The position numbers were made by a program, and so were the translations under genes. Source: Bacillota bacterium (GTDB lineage Bacteria; Bacillota; Clostridia; Tissierellales; Peptoniphilaceae). Taken from it: a stretch of 9,672 bases of DNA. The notes below the pieces were generated by a model. That model saw nothing but the letters and a program-made list of their open reading frames with translations, was not told the DNA's origin and did not search any database. This document shows, piece after piece, positions 6,114 through 9,672 of the stretch; positions within the stretch are counted from its first letter, which is position 1, and each line of letters begins with the position of its first letter. The stretch is from the NCBI GenBank assembly GCA_023394045.1, contig JAEXBN010000004.1, forward strand, positions 1 to 9,672, read 5' to 3'.

Positions 6114-6539
6114 TCAGCCAATCTGACCCAGGATCATGATGGAGATGATGAGTCCGTAAATCGCGATTCCTTCTGCCAGGCCGACGAAAATGAGGGTTTT
6201 ACCAAGGATGGACTGATCTTCTGATACCGCTCCCAGCGCTGCGGATCCGCAGGCGCCCACGGCGATTCCGGTTCCAATCGTCGCCATTCCTGTGGAAAGC
6301 GCTGCACCGAGATAGGCTAATCCTGCCGCGCTCCCCATGGCTGCTCCAGCAGCAAAGGAGTGCGACGGGACGAACAGAATCACCGCCATCAGCAGGCAGG
6401 GAACAAAAGCGGTCAAATTGAGGCGAAGAGCTTTGCGGATCTTCGCTTTCGAAGGATCCGTATTGCGGTAGATCAGATAAATGCCTGACGAAATGGTCAG
6501 AATAACGATGAGGGTCGACAGAGTCAGAATGTAGTGCAT
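6114..6539 (-). CDS. ntpK: V/A-type ATPase subunit K (proteolipid ring)
   Basis: This 141-residue membrane protein forms the rotating ion-carrying ring. It has a hydrophobic helix at residues 4-24, a basic linker (31-39), a second hydrophobic stretch (42-58) ending in HSFAAGAA, then a true c-type hairpin: a Gly/Ala-rich helix (about 73-105), the polar loop SEDQS, and a helix at 114-138. Glu123 in LAEGIAIYG is the ion-binding carboxylate. Only the second pair of helices resembles a c subunit. The Gln of Na+-type rings is replaced by Val94, and the residues after Glu123 are Gly-Ile, with Tyr128 kept. ATG 6539 follows AGGAG at 6 bases; a TTG at 6554 would place that site inside the gene and is less likely. 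Similar proteins occur in V-ATPase operons of other anaerobic Bacillota. Confidence 0.92.
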   Translation of the reverse strand: MHYILTLSTLIVILTISSGIYLIYRNTDPSKAKIRKALRLNLTAFVPCLLMAVILFVPSHSFAAGAAMGSAAGLAYLGAALSTGMATIGTGIAVGACGSAALGAVSEDQSILGKTLIFVGLAEGIAIYGLIISIMILGQIG

Positions 6540-6545
6540 GATATG

Positions 6546-6550
6546 CTCCT
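6546..6550 (-). promoter_or_regulatory. Ribosome binding site deciding the subunit K start
   Basis: AGGAG lies 6 bases before ATG 6539, in the short gap after the subunit I stop (6557-6555). It indicates that the start is 6539 rather than the TTG at 6554, which precedes the site. Confidence 0.75.
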
Positions 6551-6554
6551 TCAA

Positions 6555-8501
6555 TTAGCGGTTCGTTAATGATTGCTTGGTGTCCATGAATGGAACGCCA
6601 TTGCCAACATAGTATTTCCCAAACAGTTCATAATATTCCAGACGCAGGCTCTGAATGAACACGATCAGTCCCTCCAGCCCGATGATCACAATGTTGCCTA
6701 AAATCAACATCACGATGTTGCCTGCGCCGCCGATCATGGCTCCCATCGTAGAGAACGCCATGAACAAACCAACGTGATTGATCGCAAAAGCGCCCACACG
6801 AATAAAGGATAGCGCTCCTGAAAAGATGGAGATGACGGTTTCCAGCAAAGAAAATCCCGTTTCCACGTAGTAGTCTCCAGCATGATTCCCTAAAAGCGGC
6901 CGCTTGCCGCGAATCAGATTCGTCAGCGGCTTCTGGAAAAGCAGCCCGACCAAGCAGAGCAGAATCAACGCAATGAGCATCGTATCGGGAAACACGGGCA
7001 TCACGGCCATATTGACCACGAGCAAAATCATGCTCAGATAGAGCACAAACCCGGCCACGCCTTCTTTACCAAACCATGCTTCCTGATATTCTCCCATCCG
7101 CAGCTTGTTGATAATTCCAAATACGTAGGCAACCGAAGACAGCAGAATGCCAAAGGCAATCGCGGAGATCAGCACGACGTTGATATTTTCAAACGGACGG
7201 ATCAGCAGCGCCGGAATCACATGCTCCAAACCGAAAACCGAGCCATACGCCAGTCCGAAAATCATCGAGCTCAATCCCATGCGCAAAACCACGCCTCCAA
7301 GATTGGGATGCCTCTTTTTCTGCAAAAGGATTCCCAGCAAGGCAAAAACCGCGCCCTGACCCAAATCCCCGAACATGGCGCCAAACAGCACCACATAGGT
7401 CAATGCAAAAAATCCGGTGGGATCCAGCTCGGCATAATTCGGCGTTCCGTACATCTTCACCATCGCCTCAAAAGGGCGGACTAAACGGTTATTGCTCAGC
7501 CGCGTCGGCGCCGTTCCGGAAACATCCTCTTTATCCAGAAATTGCACGAGAGTATCATCGAACGATTCCGCCGTCCTTCTAAAAGCCTTCTCATCCGAAG
7601 CGCTCACCCAGCCTGCCAGATAAAAATAGTCGCGGCCGCGCGCCAAATACGTTTTGGCCTTGGATACGGCATCATCGAGGGCAATGGCATAATAGTAGCC
7701 CTCAAGATCCTTCCTGTGGCGGGAGATGCGCTCCTGTTTCTCCCATTCCATCCGCGCAAGATCTTTCTCACGCTTCTCCATCACTTCTTCAATGGAGCGG
7801 ATGCTCTCCGCATTGGTGGCCTGCTCCGGAAACGTCGGCTCCAGCCGCTTCCAGTTCAAGCTCTCCTCCAAACGCCGAATTTCATTTTCCACTTTATTCG
7901 GGTAGATCATCAGATACAATTCTTCCCCACCCTGCTGCCCAAGGTGCAAAATGGCTGCCGGGATGCGCTGATATCCTCCACGAATAGCATGGCGTCCCAT
8001 CTCGTTCAACGTTCCATACTCAACCTTGAAGTTTTCAAGATTTCGGAGATCTTCATGTTCAATATCATTCGCGGTCAGGATCTTCATGATCTGAAGATTC
8101 ATCTCGCATTGGCGCTGCTCCGCACGCTGACGCTCCATTTCTTCATCTAGGCTCATCAAGCCCGCCAGAACTGCTTCCTGCTCCGGTGTCGGCTGTGTCG
8201 TCAAGGACGCGCGATCAAAGATATTTCCCATGTCGCGCTCATGCGCCTGCAGGTAGCCAAGCACGGCGTTGCGCCGATATCCTGTGCGGTTTTCTTTTTC
8301 AAAGTAGCGAACCGTAGAAACATCCACTGTCTTTGCCATATTCTTTTCCGTTACCGGAATCGAAAAGGCATAATGTTCGATCATCTTCTCCGCATCGACT
8401 AGATGAATCCCGCCGGTTTGAAACATGGAGACAATTACATCGGTTAATTGACTCAATGGCGCTACCAGCTGCATCATCTTCATCTTTTTAATGGCCAACA
8501 T
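6555..8501 (-). CDS. ntpI: V/A-type ATPase subunit I (membrane stator, a-type)
   Basis: This 648-residue protein forms the ion half-channels beside the K ring and anchors the peripheral stalks. Residues 1 to about 350 form the cytoplasmic arm, with long charged helices (about 100-145 and 200-275). From about residue 360 there are some seven hydrophobic segments. Landmarks are FGAMFGDLGQG (373-383), ETGFSLLETVISIFSGALSFIRVGAF (about 547-572) with Arg568, and GLEGLIVFIQSLRLEYYELF (609-628) with Arg620. These two arginines align with the pair shown to be needed for ion transport in Enterococcus and Thermus I subunits. The start MLAIKKMKMMQLVAPLS fits the family (MAI.KMK.V...GP). ATG 8501 follows a perfect AGGAGGTG that overlaps the subunit C stop; an upstream start at 8531 is inside C and lacks support. 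Confidence 0.95.
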   Translation of the reverse strand: MLAIKKMKMMQLVAPLSQLTDVIVSMFQTGGIHLVDAEKMIEHYAFSIPVTEKNMAKTVDVSTVRYFEKENRTGYRRNAVLGYLQAHERDMGNIFDRASLTTQPTPEQEAVLAGLMSLDEEMERQRAEQRQCEMNLQIMKILTANDIEHEDLRNLENFKVEYGTLNEMGRHAIRGGYQRIPAAILHLGQQGGEELYLMIYPNKVENEIRRLEESLNWKRLEPTFPEQATNAESIRSIEEVMEKREKDLARMEWEKQERISRHRKDLEGYYYAIALDDAVSKAKTYLARGRDYFYLAGWVSASDEKAFRRTAESFDDTLVQFLDKEDVSGTAPTRLSNNRLVRPFEAMVKMYGTPNYAELDPTGFFALTYVVLFGAMFGDLGQGAVFALLGILLQKKRHPNLGGVVLRMGLSSMIFGLAYGSVFGLEHVIPALLIRPFENINVVLISAIAFGILLSSVAYVFGIINKLRMGEYQEAWFGKEGVAGFVLYLSMILLVVNMAVMPVFPDTMLIALILLCLVGLLFQKPLTNLIRGKRPLLGNHAGDYYVETGFSLLETVISIFSGALSFIRVGAFAINHVGLFMAFSTMGAMIGGAGNIVMLILGNIVIIGLEGLIVFIQSLRLEYYELFGKYYVGNGVPFMDTKQSLTNR

Positions 8502-8504
8502 CCA

Positions 8505-8510
8505 CCTCCT
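8505..8510 (-). promoter_or_regulatory. Ribosome binding site of subunit I overlapping the subunit C stop
   Basis: AGGAGG, extended to AGGAGGTG, shares two bases with the C stop codon TAG (8511-8509) and stands just before ATG 8501. It sets the start of subunit I and implies coupling between C and I. Confidence 0.78.
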
Positions 8511-9534
8511 ACTGATGTGTCTTCTCAACAAGATAAGGTAGAATCTGTTCTTTACTCATTCCCAGATTCTTTGCCTCCAGAACGCGGCGAACCTCTGCCA
8601 CTCTGGCGCTAAGCATGATCGTAAAACAAATTGTTGCCACGAGTCCGTTGGTCGTTCGACGAAAAACATGACGACAATGATCAAACAGAATCCTTTGAAT
8701 CGTGATCGGCATGTACGGCATCTCTGTTCCGTCCTGCTCCGGAAGCGCCTTGTAGTGGCTGGTTCTCAGCCAGTCGACCAGAGCGGATAAATCATTCCCG
8801 ATCAAACGCTGCAGGGTCTCCCCAATCACGTATTTCCCACCTTCCACCATCTGCACCGGCAGGTAATCGTTCTGCGACGGCTCAAACTGTTTCACATGAT
8901 AGATCCACTGAATATTGCGCAAATCAATGCGCATCCCGATCAGATCCTTCAGCTCCCGAGCCGTCGAGCGGTTCATCGCACGCGTCTCCCGCAACAACTG
9001 ATGAAAATACCACCGATCCATATTGATATTCAATACGTTCAGATCCATCGTTTCAGCGGAAACGCCGCTCGCCAAAAACGGCTCAAGCACGCGAAAATAG
9101 GGCAGATCGCTCAGTGTCGCCAGATATTCCTCAATGGTGATCGACTCATCCAGCGGAAGATGCAGCCGCTCCGTATATACGCTGTGGAAAACGAAAGGGA
9201 GCTGCTCTGCGCGTTCTCCTCGCTGTAAAAGCTGCAAAAAACGGCGCAGCTCAATCATTTCGCCCGAAACCAGATAGGTCTCATAAAAGCGGCGTTCCTT
9301 TTCCCCCAGAAAATGAAGCAGCTCCCGCGATTTCATGCGAAACCATTTTTCAATGACGCGCTCCGCTGCCCCCACATCATCAAATGATTCTGTCGCCTGA
9401 CCAAGAATCTTCCGGATTTGATTCAGCTCTCCATCTGTATCTGGTTCTTCCAGAATCTCATCCAACTGCGCCGCATCTAGGAATTCTCCGAAACGGCCGC
9501 GCAATTTCGTGACAAGCGCCTCATCAGATGCCAT
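8509..9534 (-). CDS. ntpC: V/A-type ATPase subunit C (d-type collar subunit)
   Basis: The 341-residue protein is soluble, almost all helical and of typical subunit C length (about 320-350). It would sit as a funnel on the K ring and receive the D-F shaft. Segments such as RFYETYLVSGEMIELRRFLQLL (about 82-103), the acidic hinge SITIEEYLATLSDLPYF (about 131-147), DLNVLNINMDRWYFHQLL (about 163-180) and LKDLIGMRIDLRNIQWIYHVKQF (about 195-217) fit the repeated helical pattern of the family (D..NL...LR.K). The end, VAEVRRVLEAKNLGMSKEQI.PYL, matches the family's E...I..I.E.KR..I....I..YI closing motif. It begins at ATG 9534, inside the preceding gene (11-base overlap), with no strong Shine-Dalgarno (GAGAG at a distance). 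Its position before I, rather than between E and F, is unusual. Confidence 0.88.
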   Translation of the reverse strand: MASDEALVTKLRGRFGEFLDAAQLDEILEEPDTDGELNQIRKILGQATESFDDVGAAERVIEKWFRMKSRELLHFLGEKERRFYETYLVSGEMIELRRFLQLLQRGERAEQLPFVFHSVYTERLHLPLDESITIEEYLATLSDLPYFRVLEPFLASGVSAETMDLNVLNINMDRWYFHQLLRETRAMNRSTARELKDLIGMRIDLRNIQWIYHVKQFEPSQNDYLPVQMVEGGKYVIGETLQRLIGNDLSALVDWLRTSHYKALPEQDGTEMPYMPITIQRILFDHCRHVFRRTTNGLVATICFTIMLSARVAEVRRVLEAKNLGMSKEQILPYLVEKTHQ

Positions 9535-9672
9535 CGCTATCTCTCAACCTTTCAAACCACTCCTGCGCCACTTCTTCACGATGCGCATCAAAAAAGCGCC
9601 AGAAATCCGCAATCTGTTCCTGCGAAATCGTCCTCAAGGCGCTCTCTTCTGCTTTTCGATTCTCTTCAATGG
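9524..9672 (-). CDS. Unidentified charged protein, 3' end only; candidate stalk subunit G/H
   Basis: The final 48 codons of a frame open to the window edge end in TGA at 9526-9524. The product is rich in E, R and A with scattered aromatics (IEENRKAEESALRTISQE, then DFWRFFDAHREEVAQEWFER) and should be largely helical. It overlaps the start of subunit C by 11 bases, so it belongs to the same operon. The two other minus-strand frames contain stops here. V/A-ATPase operons normally encode a short helical G/H subunit that pairs with E, often as the first gene, and no such gene appears elsewhere in this window. That makes G/H the leading guess, but the visible residues are not diagnostic and the length is unknown. 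Confidence 0.6.
   Translation of the reverse strand, partial: IEENRKAEESALRTISQEQIADFWRFFDAHREEVAQEWFERLRDSDGI

Noticed and set aside
8502..8531. Upstream extension of subunit I by 10 codons
   Set aside because: The added residues would be read from within subunit C, and the perfect AGGAGGTG stands just before ATG 8501.
1..9672. CRISPR array, transposon, toxin-antitoxin pair or phage genes
   Set aside because: No direct-repeat array, transposase-like frame, terminal repeats or small paired genes were seen; nearly all DNA is taken up by ATPase genes, ansA and the rrn leader.

Overview
The window is almost entirely one tightly packed set of genes on the minus strand. It encodes a V/A-type (vacuolar/archaeal-type) rotary ATPase, followed by a cytoplasmic type I L-asparaginase and then the promoters and first bases of a 16S rRNA gene. 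The 16S 5' end, the strong AGGAGG-type ribosome binding sites, the tandem sigma-A-like rrn promoters and the form of the V-ATPase proteins suggest an anaerobic member of the Bacillota (Clostridia- or Erysipelotrichia-like). About 74 bases of 16S are too few to name a genus. Base composition is near 50% GC in the genes and AT-rich in the rrn leader.

Layout in the direction of transcription (high to low coordinates): the 3' end of a charged, probably helical protein that may be the small peripheral-stalk subunit (9672-9524); subunit C (9534-8509); membrane subunit I (8501-6555); proteolipid K (6539-6114); short subunit F (6109-5843); stalk subunit E (5850-5185); catalytic subunit A (5192-3333); subunit B (3333-1966); shaft subunit D (1961-1323); ansA (1311-310). 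Neighbouring genes overlap by 1 to 11 bases or are separated by at most about 15 bases. Several Shine-Dalgarno sites lie in or across the preceding gene's end, so this looks like one polycistronic, translationally coupled transcript whose promoter lies beyond 9672. Positions 309 to 75 hold two well-formed rrn promoters (P1 at 292-264, P2 at 206-178), AT-rich upstream elements and a leader with three small stem-loops, leading into 16S rRNA (74-1, cut by the window edge).

Together A3B3 with D and F would form the catalytic head and rotor shaft, C the collar joining the shaft to the K ring, I the ion channel/stator, and E with a G/H-like partner the peripheral stalk. The K ring keeps the essential carboxylate but lacks recognisable Na+-ligand residues, so proton coupling is more likely (inference). 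AnsA would release ammonia and aspartate in the cytoplasm, which could fit a pH or amino-acid energy role alongside the pump (inference).

I found no mobile element, CRISPR array, tRNA or evidently new system. The points of interest are the unusual subunit order C-I-K-F-E-A-B-D, the short F, the signal-peptide-like middle of K, changed residues in the A-subunit P-loop, the lack of a terminator before the rrn promoters, and a terminator-like hairpin with a competing pairing at the 16S 5' end. Long open frames on the plus strand lie opposite these genes and are not credible genes.
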